A stretch of DNA of 64,000 nucleotides, taken from assembly GCF_011303955.1 (NCBI RefSeq), contig NZ_CP049886.1:1054001-1118000 (forward strand), in the 5' to 3' direction. Shown here piece by piece: positions 8,782 through 16,410 of the stretch. Numbering within the stretch: position 1 is the stretch's first letter; each line of letters starts with the position of its first letter. Below the pieces are notes generated by a model. It was not told the origin of the DNA. It did not search any database and saw only the letters and a list, made by a program, of their open reading frames with translations. The translations under genes were made by a program, and so were the position numbers. The stretch comes from Vagococcus coleopterorum (GTDB lineage: Bacteria > Bacillota > Bacilli > Lactobacillales > Vagococcaceae).

Positions 8782-10284
8782 ATGAAAAAGACTATTCAAT
8801 TTAATAAATTACTAGTATTAATAACTATTGCATTTACTATTCAATCCAGTAAATCCATTGCAGTTGAATCAAGTGAATTAAACTTAAGTAATTTCAATAA
8901 TTCTGAAATGAAGGCTGAAACACTTAATAATATAGATAATTTGCAAAACAGTGAAGAACTAAGAGATTTTAGTCGTCCAACGATAAGAATGTCCGCAGAT
9001 CCAAGTGTTTTACAAACTAAGTTAGATGAATATTTTAAAAGTGATGCCTTTACTGGTGCTTGGGATTCGCTTGTTAATAAGCTGGTGAAATCCAAACCCT
9101 TTGAAGTTGTGACACAAGATTTTACATCTGAATTTAATAAGCCGATTAGCAGTAAACAAAACGGGTTCAAAGTGGGGAGATTTCTTGATGGAGATTTCGT
9201 TACTCACGATATTAGTGCAGATCAAAAAACAAGACCTTATTCATCTGAGGACGCGCCTCATAATGATATTAAAGAAGGTGGCCGTATAGAGCTTCCTGTA
9301 GGAGAGAATAAACTTGAGAGTGAAAATGATCAAGATGTTATTTTTTCATGGACAGCAGATAAAGAAAACCTTCAAATTAATTTGGAAAAAAGAGTTGCGG
9401 TACAAGGTAGTTTAGACTTGGCAGTTGTATTCGAAAATTTATCCTATGTAATTGGAACTTTTGGTGCAGGAACTAATAGTCCAGACGCAGAGGGTGAAAC
9501 TAGTTATCAAGCATCATTTAAAATCCCTGCGTATTCAGCAGTTCAAGTGAATTATCGTGGGCTGCCAAATGAAGTTGCCTCCAAAGTTCACTATGATCAA
9601 GTTGGAAATACAATTACAGTTAAATCAATCGAAGCACCAGCAGGTTATAGACTGAAAGGTGAGTCAATTAGAGAAATCACATTTACAGATAAGGTTGAAG
9701 ATGTTGATTTTGAATATGAACCAATTCCTGAAATTGAAGACAAATCAAGTTTAGAATTGACCGCAGACTCTGTTGATTTAGAATTTGGCTCAGAGTGGAG
9801 CCCAGGAAATTATATAAAACAAGCAACAAATGATTTTGGTGAAGACGTCAAATTGAAAGTGGAAGTTAGCGGAGATAATGTTACTACGACTTGTCCTGGG
9901 TCATACACAGTTATATATAAGTTACCTGAAACAAACCAAGATTCAATGAAAATGGCAGAACTAAAAGTTACTGTAAAAGAAAAACCGACAGATCCAGAAA
10001 AACCGACAACCCCAGAAAAACCGACAGATCCAGAAAAACCGACAACCCCAGAAAAACCTGGTGAAACACCAAAAGATTCAGAAGTGGAACCCGAAGGTGA
10101 AAAGACACCAGAATCATCAAAAGTGTCAACGCAATCTGAAACAAAAAAAGAATCAAAAGAAAAAGCTGGAGCATTACCACAAACTGGGGAAGCTCGTAAT
10201 AACTTAATGAAAGCAGCTGGAGCGTTAGTTATTCTTATTGCAACAACAGCTTACTTAGTTATTAACCGTCGTAAAAAAGCATAA
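8782..10284 (+). CDS. LPXTG-anchored surface protein
   Basis: A 500-residue exported protein. A signal peptide covers roughly residues 1-28 (MKKTIQFNKLLVLITIAFTIQ). The globular part, to about residue 310, has no family that I recognise. A probable bacterial Ig-like domain follows (about residues 320-398, ELTADSVDLEFGSEW to AELKVTVKEK). A Pro-rich wall-spanning segment of EKPT(D/T)P units leads to the sorting signal LPQTGE at residues 465-470, a hydrophobic stretch and the basic tail NRRKKA. Sortase A would link it to peptidoglycan. Ligand unknown. AGGGAG at 8768-8773 supports the ATG. The Mga-like regulator next door may control it. The 243-base divergent gap upstream has no clear + strand consensus promoter. 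Confidence 0.85.
   Translation: MKKTIQFNKLLVLITIAFTIQSSKSIAVESSELNLSNFNNSEMKAETLNNIDNLQNSEELRDFSRPTIRMSADPSVLQTKLDEYFKSDAFTGAWDSLVNKLVKSKPFEVVTQDFTSEFNKPISSKQNGFKVGRFLDGDFVTHDISADQKTRPYSSEDAPHNDIKEGGRIELPVGENKLESENDQDVIFSWTADKENLQINLEKRVAVQGSLDLAVVFENLSYVIGTFGAGTNSPDAEGETSYQASFKIPAYSAVQVNYRGLPNEVASKVHYDQVGNTITVKSIEAPAGYRLKGESIREITFTDKVEDVDFEYEPIPEIEDKSSLELTADSVDLEFGSEWSPGNYIKQATNDFGEDVKLKVEVSGDNVTTTCPGSYTVIYKLPETNQDSMKMAELKVTVKEKPTDPEKPTTPEKPTDPEKPTTPEKPGETPKDSEVEPEGEKTPESSKVSTQSETKKESKEKAGALPQTGEARNNLMKAAGALVILIATTAYLVINRRKKA
9979..10056 (+). repeat. 18-bp Pro-rich repeat in the surface protein gene
   Basis: Alternating 18-base units encode EKPTDP and EKPTTP (about four copies), the wall-spanning linker. 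Such arrays often vary in copy number between strains. Confidence 0.85.
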
Positions 10285-10285
10285 T

Positions 10286-10314
10286 AAAAAACCACTCATT
10301 TGAGTGGTTTTTCT
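10286..10314. terminator. Bidirectional terminator
   Basis: The stem AAACCACTC / GAGTGGTTT lies between A and T runs, separating the surface protein gene from the convergent prenyltransferase gene. Confidence 0.9.
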
Positions 10315-10316
10315 TT

Positions 10317-11216
10317 TTAAATAAATGTTCCAATATAGAAACTTAAGCTGTACACCATAATAACTAATGACAAGGCCTTTAATGCAATTGGAAAGGTCTT
10401 GTTTTTTATTTGTTCTGCTTTATAAGGTTTAGTCATTTTATAGACTAGTGGGAATACTAACAATGTCACTAACGATAAATACGGTGTGATTTTAGTTATG
10501 GCAAGAATAAAGATGATGATTGGTAAGGCAACTGTGACTAGGTTAAATAATGTCACTGCGTTTTCTTTACCAATATAAGAAACTAAGGTATAACGATTAT
10601 TTTCTAAATCTTCTTCAAGGTCACAGGTATTATTAGCTAAAAGTAGTGTGAAGGAAATTAAGATTAAAGGTAAACAGGCAGCTAAGCTTTTAAAAAATAG
10701 GCCAGTGGTGAAGTCTGCTGTTCCAATTGATGCTAAGTAGATAGCTGTTAGAGGGGTTAAGAATCCCATAGATGTAGCAGTCAAACTTTCTGCTAGGAAG
10801 GTACTGTTAATTGGTTTGGGACCTGACGAGTAGGCCAATCCGATAACTGTTCCGAAGAATCCAATCACAGCTATTGGCCATGAGCCAATAGAAAATAAAT
10901 AAATTCCTAAGACAAGGTAAGCAATTGCTAATCCCCACATGATTTTTTTAATCAGAGATAAACTTAGATTTTCCCGTCCAATAACATTGGTTTGATTTTT
11001 ATAGTGATCACCTAAAGCATTTTGGTAATCCATATAGTTATTATGAGTATTGACTAAGCTATGGAATAGGCTGATGGCAACTAAACCAATGACAACAGCG
11101 ATCGACAGGTGACCGTTAAATTGATACTTAGCAAAGGCATAACCCATCAAATAAACTAAAAAGTTAATGGGTAGAGTATAAACTTCAGCTAATTCGTAAA
11201 AGTGTTTAAAGCGCAT
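10317..11216 (-). CDS. menA: UbiA-family prenyltransferase, probable 1,4-dihydroxy-2-naphthoate polyprenyltransferase
   Basis: A 299-residue membrane protein with about eight to nine hydrophobic segments. It has the two Asp-rich loops of UbiA prenyltransferases: NNYMDYQNALGD (residues 59-70) and NNTCDLEEDLENNR. MenA attaches the polyprenyl chain to dihydroxynaphthoate to give demethylmenaquinone, which enterococci use for respiration with heme. The first-loop form and the fact that it is alone rather than in a heme or ubiquinone cluster suit MenA, but another UbiA substrate is possible. If correct, it uses chorismate-derived naphthoate, linking it to the aro operon at 40-46 kb. An AAGGAG site precedes the ATG. 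Confidence 0.78.
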   Translation of the reverse strand: MRFKHFYELAEVYTLPINFLVYLMGYAFAKYQFNGHLSIAVVIGLVAISLFHSLVNTHNNYMDYQNALGDHYKNQTNVIGRENLSLSLIKKIMWGLAIAYLVLGIYLFSIGSWPIAVIGFFGTVIGLAYSSGPKPINSTFLAESLTATSMGFLTPLTAIYLASIGTADFTTGLFFKSLAACLPLILISFTLLLANNTCDLEEDLENNRYTLVSYIGKENAVTLFNLVTVALPIIIFILAITKITPYLSLVTLLVFPLVYKMTKPYKAEQIKNKTFPIALKALSLVIMVYSLSFYIGTFI

Positions 11217-11294
11217 AAAAAATCTCCTTAAAGTTAGTTAAAAAAGTATTATACCGTGAATTTAAAAAAAAGAAGAATAATTTGCATTATATTA

Positions 11295-11322
11295 TTGCGC
11301 ACAATAATCTTTGTGATATAAT
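11295..11322 (+). promoter_or_regulatory. Promoter of the alcohol dehydrogenase gene
   Basis: TTGCGC (11295-11300), a 16-bp spacer and TATAAT (11317-11322). An inverted repeat, ATTATTG / CAATAAT at 11291-11308, overlaps the -35 box. A Rex-like site overlaps the -10 box. Confidence 0.75.
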
Positions 11323-11328
11323 TCACTT
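11311..11328. promoter_or_regulatory. Rex-like operator 1
   Basis: TTGTGA-N6-TCACTT matches 10 of the 12 half-site bases of the Rex operator as I know it (TTGTGA-N6-TCACAA) and covers the -10 box. Rex is the NADH-sensing repressor of fermentation genes in Firmicutes, and alcohol dehydrogenase genes are classic targets. Confidence 0.65.
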
Positions 11329-11334
11329 ATAAGG

Positions 11335-11352
11335 AAGTGAATGATTTCACAA
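11335..11352. promoter_or_regulatory. Rex-like operator 2
   Basis: AAGTGA-N6-TCACAA is again a 10/12 half-site match, exactly 24 bp downstream of operator 1. The inner half-sites of the two operators also form a perfect 7-bp inverted repeat (TTCACTT / AAGTGAA, 11322-11341), which could instead fold as a leader hairpin. Confidence 0.6.
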
Positions 11353-11377
11353 CCTTTCAATTTAAGGGGGAATTAAA

Positions 11378-12391
11378 ATGAAAGCAGCAGTTGTAACGAA
11401 AGATCATAGAGTATCAATTGAAGATAAAGAGCTACGTCCGATAGAGCATGGTGAAGCATTAGTAGCGATGGAATATTGTGGCGTTTGTCATACAGACTTA
11501 CATGTTAAAAATGCTGATTTTGGGGATGTTACTGGGGTGGTTTTAGGCCATGAAGGGATTGGTGTTGTTAAAGAAATCGCAGAAGGAGTGACAAGTTTAA
11601 AAGTTGGCGATCGCGTCAGTGTTGCCTGGTTCTTTGAAGGGTGTGGACACTGTGAGTACTGTGTTAATGGGAACGAAACATTATGTCGTTCAGTAAAAAA
11701 TGCTGGTTATACCGTTGATGGTGGAATGGCTGAAGAATGCATCGTTACAGCGGATTACGCTGTTAAAGTTCCAGAAGGATTAGACCCAGCAGCTGCAAGT
11801 AGCGTGACTTGTGCGGGTGTAACAACATATAAAGCAGTTAAAGTTTCAAATGTAAAACCAGGCCAATGGTTAATGATTTCAGGTTTGGGTGGTTTAGGAA
11901 ACTTAGCCTTACAATATGCTAAAAATGTTTTCAACATGAAAGTTATTGCAGTCGATGTCAATGAAAAACAATTGGCATTTGCCAAAGAAATGGGTGCGGA
12001 TGTTGTCTTAAACCCAATGGAAGTTAACGTTGAAGAAGAAATTATTAAATTAACTGATGGTGGCGCTCACGGTGCTGTTGTAACAGCGGTTGCTAAGTCA
12101 GCTTTCAATTCAGCAGTCAATGCCGTTCGTGCAGCTGGAACTGTTGTGGCGGTTGGTTTACCACCAGAATCAATGGACTTAAGTATTCCCCGTCTTGTGT
12201 TAGATGGGATTCACGTTGTTGGTTCATTAGTTGGAACACGTGAAGATTTAAAAGAAGCATTCGAATTTGCTAAAGAGGGCAAAGTTATTCCTCGTGTGCA
12301 AATGCGTCAATTAGAAGAAATCAATGAAATTTTTGACGAAATGGAAGCTGGAAATATTCAAGGTCGTATGGTTTTAGACTTAACTAAATAA
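11378..12391 (+). CDS. adhA: Zinc-dependent alcohol dehydrogenase
   Basis: A 337-residue medium-chain dehydrogenase that interconverts alcohols and aldehydes with NAD(H). Catalytic zinc ligands are Cys37 (CGVCHTD), His58 (GHEG) and Cys145 (VTCAG). Structural zinc ligands are Cys89, Cys92, Cys95 and Cys103 (CGHCEYC...LC). The Rossmann motif GLGGLG is at 169-174. Length and motifs match the AdhA/AdhP group, which reduces acetaldehyde to ethanol during fermentation. The ribosome site is AAGGGGG at about 11364-11370. The upstream Rex-like sites suggest induction when NADH is high. Monocistronic, with its own terminator. Confidence 0.93.
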   Translation: MKAAVVTKDHRVSIEDKELRPIEHGEALVAMEYCGVCHTDLHVKNADFGDVTGVVLGHEGIGVVKEIAEGVTSLKVGDRVSVAWFFEGCGHCEYCVNGNETLCRSVKNAGYTVDGGMAEECIVTADYAVKVPEGLDPAAASSVTCAGVTTYKAVKVSNVKPGQWLMISGLGGLGNLALQYAKNVFNMKVIAVDVNEKQLAFAKEMGADVVLNPMEVNVEEEIIKLTDGGAHGAVVTAVAKSAFNSAVNAVRAAGTVVAVGLPPESMDLSIPRLVLDGIHVVGSLVGTREDLKEAFEFAKEGKVIPRVQMRQLEEINEIFDEMEAGNIQGRMVLDLTK

Positions 12392-12392
12392 T

Positions 12393-12425
12393 AAAAAAGA
12401 CTCTTCAATAGAAGAGTCTTTTTTA
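12393..12425. terminator. Bidirectional terminator
   Basis: The stem AAGACTCTTC / GAAGAGTCTT has an AATA loop, with A-run and T-run flanks, between the alcohol dehydrogenase and convergent VOC genes. Confidence 0.92.
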
Positions 12426-13253
12426 TTTATGGATGCTAAATGAAATCCCAGTTGGATTTTTTAATAAGATATCATTATCTGTTTTTTCGTAAGGGTAGGT
12501 TGCATTATCTAGTCGTGTAATCAATTGTTTAAAGTAATCATCATTAACTTTTAATTGGATATTAGCCAGTCCTGGTAATGTCGGGTTGTATTCAACTTGT
12601 CTTGAACGGTACCAAATGTTTCCCGCAAACTGGTGGTGATACCCATCAATACCATAGAATGAAGCCGAGTCAAACATTTCTGATGTAATGGTGAACCCTA
12701 AAATGTTTTTGAAAAAGACATTTTCTTTTTGACGGTCATCAACAGCTAAGTGGACATGACCAATAATTGTTCCTTCAGGCAGTTTATCTATTGCCTGCTC
12801 ATTTAAGGCCATAATACTTGTGAAATCAATCGGTTCGGTTATCCCAATAATTTCACCGTTCTCACGAACATCCCAAAGTTCTTTAGGTTTATCCCAATAA
12901 ATTTCAATACCATTTCCTTCAGGATCTTGTAGATAAAGTGCTTCACTGTAACCATGATCACTTGCGCCATCAAGTGGATAACTTTGTTGTTCAAGGCGTC
13001 GAATAACTTGTGCTAAATTTTGTCGTTCGGGCAACAGAAAGGCAGTATGATAAAGACCGGTTGTAAAGGTGAATGGGGTGGTAACGGTATTTAATAGCAA
13101 TAGTGGAGTTGCTGAGTTTGATAGGCCAAGTGCAGCAGTTGTTTCAGTTTGTTCTAATAACTCTAGCCCCACAACATGCTGATAAAAATTAGCCATTTTA
13201 TCTAAGTTTTTTACATTTAATGTCACGGTTTGAATTGTTAGTGTATGAGTCAT
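12423..13253 (-). CDS. VOC-superfamily protein (CatE/YwbC-like, glyoxalase/dioxygenase fold)
   Basis: A 276-residue protein made of two vicinal-oxygen-chelate domains. Domain 1 is about residues 5-120 (LTIQTVTLNVKNLDKMANFYQHVVGL to GIEIYWD). Domain 2 is about residues 160-276 (GHVHLAVDDRQKENVFFKNILGF onwards). It resembles CatE-type putative catechol-2,3-dioxygenases. The usual metal set (His, His, Glu) is incomplete within either domain: domain 1 has Gln where the first His is expected, and domain 2 ends GISFSIHK where a Glu is expected. The reaction is therefore uncertain. It may use ligands from both domains or bind no metal. Confidence 0.78.
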   Translation of the reverse strand: MTHTLTIQTVTLNVKNLDKMANFYQHVVGLELLEQTETTAALGLSNSATPLLLLNTVTTPFTFTTGLYHTAFLLPERQNLAQVIRRLEQQSYPLDGASDHGYSEALYLQDPEGNGIEIYWDKPKELWDVRENGEIIGITEPIDFTSIMALNEQAIDKLPEGTIIGHVHLAVDDRQKENVFFKNILGFTITSEMFDSASFYGIDGYHHQFAGNIWYRSRQVEYNPTLPGLANIQLKVNDDYFKQLITRLDNATYPYEKTDNDILLKNPTGISFSIHK

Positions 13254-13292
13254 AACATCACGTCCTTTAGATTTATAAACTTAGTATAAAAC

Positions 13293-13330
13293 AAAAAACA
13301 CAAACTTACAAATAGTAAGTTTGTGTTTTG
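13293..13330 (-). terminator. Terminator of the cupin gene
   Basis: The stem AACACAAACTTAC / GTAAGTTTGTGTT is followed on the minus strand by a T-rich run. It separates the cupin gene from the VOC gene downstream of it. Confidence 0.85.
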
Positions 13331-13338
13331 CTTTTATA

Positions 13339-13761
13339 TTAGTGATCGTGATGTTCTTGTTCTTCAGCTTCTTCTTTTGTATCAGCTTGCGCATTGAATG
13401 GGTGATTTTTGGGACCATAGATTGAGTAGACTTTCATCGGTTCATCACCAATATTTGTGACATTATGCCATGTTCCGGCTGGAATAATAATACAGTCACC
13501 ATCTTTAACATCTTGTTTAACAGTGATGTTATTCAGTTCTTTACCCATTTCCACACGACCGAAACCGCCCTCCATACGTAAGAATTGATCGACATGATCA
13601 TGTTTTTCCATACCAATGTCACCGCCACCAGCAGGGATAGACATTAACGTTACTTGAAAGTGGTCACCAGTCCACATTGTTGTACGGTAACGTTGATTTT
13701 CTAAAGTAGCTTCCTCAATATTAAAGACAATTGGGTCTTTACCATAATCTTTTAATTCCAT
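13339..13761 (-). CDS. Small cupin-domain protein with His-rich tail
   Basis: A 140-residue single-domain cupin. Motif 1 appears as EKHDHVDQFLRMEGGFGRVEMG and motif 2 as GDCIIIPAGTWHNVTNIG, giving three His and one Glu-like metal ligands. The C-terminus is rich in Glu and His (EEAEEQEHHDH) and might hold metal. Small cupins of this type bind a divalent metal and act as isomerases or oxygenases, or simply store metal; function unknown here. The start at 13761 is chosen for the AAGGAGG eight bases before it. An in-frame start at 13806 lacks a ribosome site. Confidence 0.8.
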   Translation of the reverse strand: MELKDYGKDPIVFNIEEATLENQRYRTTMWTGDHFQVTLMSIPAGGGDIGMEKHDHVDQFLRMEGGFGRVEMGKELNNITVKQDVKDGDCIIIPAGTWHNVTNIGDEPMKVYSIYGPKNHPFNAQADTKEEAEEQEHHDH

Positions 13762-13861
13762 GATATCTTCCTCCTTAGTTATCTTTATTGCACCTTTAGT
13801 GTACAATCGAGGTTGTAATAACGCTATTGAAAAGGCTTTCTTTGAGAATGGTTCCCAATAA

Positions 13862-13890
13862 GAAAAAGCCTACCAGTTGGGTAGGCTTTT
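13862..13890 (-). terminator. Terminator of the HerA-like ATPase gene
   Basis: The stem AAAAGCCTACC / GGTAGGCTTTT has a 5-base loop. Read on the minus strand, it ends in a T-run just after the stop codon. Confidence 0.9.
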
Positions 13891-13892
13891 GT

Positions 13893-15359
13893 TTAACGAC
13901 GTTTGAAAATGCCAAGTACACTACGTGACATTTCGCGGCCGATACTTCTAATTAAGTTACTTGTAAAGGAATCGGCAATTTTTTCAACGGTTCCTTTTGG
14001 TTGACGTTTTTTCGCTTTTTCTTTTTCTTTCGCTTCTTTTTCTAATTGTTTTTGAAGTTCAGCTTTGGCTTTTTCTTCATTTTCAGCATCAAGTTTAGCC
14101 GATAACAGTTCATAAGCTGATTCACGGTCGACTGGTTCGCGGTATTGCGCATCGAATGGAGATGTCGAGATGAGTTGTTGAATGTAAGCTGGGTCAACAG
14201 TTCCCATAAAGCTTTCTGGCGGACGAACCATAGCACGTTCAACCACGCTAGGAATTCCTTCTTCATCTAAGAAAGAAATTAAGGCTTCACCAACTTTTAA
14301 TTCAGTGATCACTTCAGCAACTTTAAAGTTTTCATTTTCACGGTAACTTTCAGCCGCCGCTTTAATTGCTTTTTGTTCTTTTGGCGTATAAGCACGTAGA
14401 GCGTGTTGGATTCTGTTACCTAATTGAGCTAAGATGTTCTCCGGTAAATCAATAGGATTTTGTGTCACGAAGAAAACACCCACACCTTTTGAACGAATTA
14501 AACGCACGACTTTTTCAACTTGATTGACTAAACCTTTTGGCATGTCATTGAAAAGCAGGTGAGCTTCATCGAAGAAGAAGAGCATCTTAGGTTTGTCTTG
14601 GTCGCCAACTTCTGGTAGTTCTTCAAATAATTGAGCAAGTAACCAGATTAACATTGTGGCATATAATAGGGGATTCTCAAATAATTTTTGAGCCATTAGA
14701 ACGTTTAAAACACCTTGGCCTTTTTCATCTTGACGAATGAAATCTGTTAATTTGATAGCAGGCTCACCGAAGAATAAATCGCCACCTTGTTCTTGGATTG
14801 TTAAAAGGTGACGTTGAATTGCACCTAATGTTTGTTTTGTCATGTGACCATAAGGACCAACATAGTCATCCATGTGGTTGGTAACTTCAGAGATTAAGGC
14901 TTGTAGATCTTTTAAGTCAATTAACAAGTAACCTTTATCATCAGCGATTTTGAATAAAACTTGCAAGACATCGGTTTGGGTATCCGTTAATTCAAATAAA
15001 CGAGCTAATAATAATGGTCCCATCTCAGCAATTGTGGCACGAACAGGGTGACCATTCACGCCGAAGACATCCCACAGACGAACTGGGAATGAACGTTCCG
15101 TATAATCAGTAATCCCTAAGTTGGCACAGCGTTCGGTTTGACTTCCAGCAGTAGCGGGTTGAGCTAAACTAGCTAAGTCACCTTTGATGTCAGCTAAGAA
15201 CACCGGAATACCTTGTTTGCTTAGTTGCTCTGAAATTACTTTTAAAGTTACTGTTTTACCAGTACCAGTGGCACCAGTGATAAATCCGTGACGGTTTAGG
15301 TACTGTAAGGGAATCCCTAAATCTTCACCATTAGCACGGGCAATATTAATCTTAGTCAT
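13893..15359 (-). CDS. HerA-like / DUF853 (YjgR-type) P-loop ATPase
   Basis: A 488-residue ATPase of the HerA/FtsK clade. Walker A is GATGTGKT at residues 29-36. Walker B is KMLFFFDEAHLLF near residue 262, followed by the sensor-like VTQNPIDLP and an arginine-finger region (LGNRIQHALRAYTPKEQKAI). The C-terminus is a charged coiled coil (about residues 415-460) ending in RSIGREMSRSVLGIFKRR. This matches the YjgR/DUF853 family, present in many bacteria with no firmly assigned role; HerA itself translocates DNA in end resection with NurA. No NurA-like nuclease gene is adjacent. A strong GGAGGAG site precedes the ATG. Confidence 0.85.
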   Translation of the reverse strand: MTKINIARANGEDLGIPLQYLNRHGFITGATGTGKTVTLKVISEQLSKQGIPVFLADIKGDLASLAQPATAGSQTERCANLGITDYTERSFPVRLWDVFGVNGHPVRATIAEMGPLLLARLFELTDTQTDVLQVLFKIADDKGYLLIDLKDLQALISEVTNHMDDYVGPYGHMTKQTLGAIQRHLLTIQEQGGDLFFGEPAIKLTDFIRQDEKGQGVLNVLMAQKLFENPLLYATMLIWLLAQLFEELPEVGDQDKPKMLFFFDEAHLLFNDMPKGLVNQVEKVVRLIRSKGVGVFFVTQNPIDLPENILAQLGNRIQHALRAYTPKEQKAIKAAAESYRENENFKVAEVITELKVGEALISFLDEEGIPSVVERAMVRPPESFMGTVDPAYIQQLISTSPFDAQYREPVDRESAYELLSAKLDAENEEKAKAELQKQLEKEAKEKEKAKKRQPKGTVEKIADSFTSNLIRSIGREMSRSVLGIFKRR

Positions 15360-15428
15360 ATAGTTTCTCCTCCTAAATCATTCGTTTATATTTTATCATT
15401 CTTTGAAGTCTGATAGCAAACTTCAACA

Positions 15429-15457
15429 TTGGTTTCTAAAGTAGTTCAGGTTACAAT
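15429..15457 (+). promoter_or_regulatory. Putative promoter of the MepB-like gene
   Basis: TTGGTT (15429-15434), a 17-bp spacer and TACAAT (15452-15457), 19 bases before the start codon. Confidence 0.5.
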
Positions 15458-15475
15458 AAACAATGAGGTGAACAG

Positions 15476-15931
15476 ATGAAGTCAGTTGAATTATTAGATA
15501 GTAGTTTTGGTTCAAAAGGTCTTATAGGTAAAGAACGGTTACAGATTGAATCTCAAAATAGTGAATACGAAGGTTGTTGGTTTGATTTAAATGGGAAAAC
15601 CTATCGGAGTCGCTTGGCAAAGAAGACGCCGACTAAAGCTGGTTACTTTGTGGTTGCCTGGGAAAAAGATAGGGAGAATGTCAATCAAGCTTATAACTTT
15701 GAAAGCGCAAAAGATTATTTAGTCATTAATATTATTGATAATGATTTGAGAGGTCAGTTTCTTTTCCCAAAAGAAATTCTTATCAAAAAAGGTATTATAA
15801 AAACAGAGGAACAAAAAGGTAAGATGGGGTTCAGAGTTTATTTGCCCACAGAACAAGATTTAAATAAGACAGCAACACAAACGCAAAGATGGCAAAAAGC
15901 CTATTATACTGACGTAAACTCTCTTAATTAA
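15476..15931 (+). CDS. MepB-like protein
   Basis: A 151-residue protein matching my memory of the MepB family (PF08877). It has the block RLQIESQNSEYEGCWFDLNGKTYRSRLAKKTPTKAGYFVVAWEK, then RGQFLFPKEILIKKGII, then GKMGFRVYLP and TQRWQKAYY. MepB was named from its position in the Staphylococcus aureus mepRAB locus, but its biochemical role is not established. No MepR or MepA gene is next to it here, so the context gives no clue. AGGTGA precedes the ATG. The stop codon sits in the loop of the terminator. Confidence 0.83.
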   Translation: MKSVELLDSSFGSKGLIGKERLQIESQNSEYEGCWFDLNGKTYRSRLAKKTPTKAGYFVVAWEKDRENVNQAYNFESAKDYLVINIIDNDLRGQFLFPKEILIKKGIIKTEEQKGKMGFRVYLPTEQDLNKTATQTQRWQKAYYTDVNSLN

Positions 15932-15950
15932 AAGAGAGTTTATTTTTTTG
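15915..15950 (+). terminator. Terminator overlapping the end of the MepB-like gene
   Basis: The 11-bp perfect stem TAAACTCTCTT / AAGAGAGTTTA is followed by seven T residues after TA. Its 5' arm is within the coding sequence. Confidence 0.88.
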
Positions 15951-15960
15951 AATTTTTTTC

Positions 15961-15989
15961 TTTACAAAATAACAACCTAGATATATAGT
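15961..15989 (+). promoter_or_regulatory. Promoter of the GntR-ABC operon
   Basis: TTTACA (15961-15966), a 17-bp spacer and TATAGT (15984-15989). It lies immediately after the previous terminator and about 50 bases before the GntR start. Confidence 0.78.
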
Positions 15990-16009
15990 TAGTTATATAA
16001 GTAACTAAC
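15988..16009. promoter_or_regulatory. Putative GntR/YtrA-type operator
   Basis: GTTAGTTA (15988-15995) and TAACTAAC (16002-16009) form a perfect 8-bp inverted repeat with a 6-bp centre. It overlaps the -10 box and the probable start of transcription. Position and symmetry fit autorepression by the GntR protein encoded directly downstream; this is inferred. Confidence 0.68.
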
Positions 16010-16038
16010 CTAATGCGCAAAAGGTGAAAGGAGTCATT

Positions 16039-16410
16039 ATGATATTTGATTTCGAAAATGGCGTACCGCTTTATCTTCAAGTGGCCACGCAAATAGAACA
16101 AGGTATCCTGCAAGGGAGCTTTAAAGAAGGAGAACAAGTCCCTTCAACAACTGAAATTTCAAAAAGTTACAATATTAATCCTGCAACAGTTTTAAAAGGG
16201 ATGAATCAATTAGTAGCAGATGGTGTGATTGAAAAACGTCGTGGTATCGGAATGTTTGTCACAGATACGGGTGTCGATAAAATCTTTAAAAAACGTGCGA
16301 CGCAATTTGCAGAGGAACGCTTAGCCGAATTTATTACTGAAGCAAAACAACTAGGGATTAGCAAAGAAGAATTAGTAGACTTAATAGAAAGAGGGTATTC
16401 AAATGAGTAA
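16039..16410 (+). CDS. GntR-family regulator, YtrA subfamily
   Basis: A 123-residue regulator with an N-terminal winged helix (PLYLQVATQIEQGILQGSFKEGEQVPSTTEISKSYNINPATVLKGMNQLVADGVIEKRRGIGMFV) and a short C-terminal helical tail (about residues 85-123) instead of a ligand-binding domain. This short form is the YtrA subfamily, typically repressors of an adjacent ABC transporter operon. The ATG at 16039 is preceded by AAAGGAG; the GTG at 16024 lies before that site and is rejected. The stop overlaps the ATPase gene start by 8 bases, so the two are co-transcribed. Confidence 0.9.
   Translation: MIFDFENGVPLYLQVATQIEQGILQGSFKEGEQVPSTTEISKSYNINPATVLKGMNQLVADGVIEKRRGIGMFVTDTGVDKIFKKRATQFAEERLAEFITEAKQLGISKEELVDLIERGYSNE

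Noticed and set aside
9968-10180. Leu/Phe-rich reading frame on the minus strand inside the surface protein gene
   Set aside because: It is the antisense shadow of the EKPT(D/T)P repeat region, with no ribosome site.
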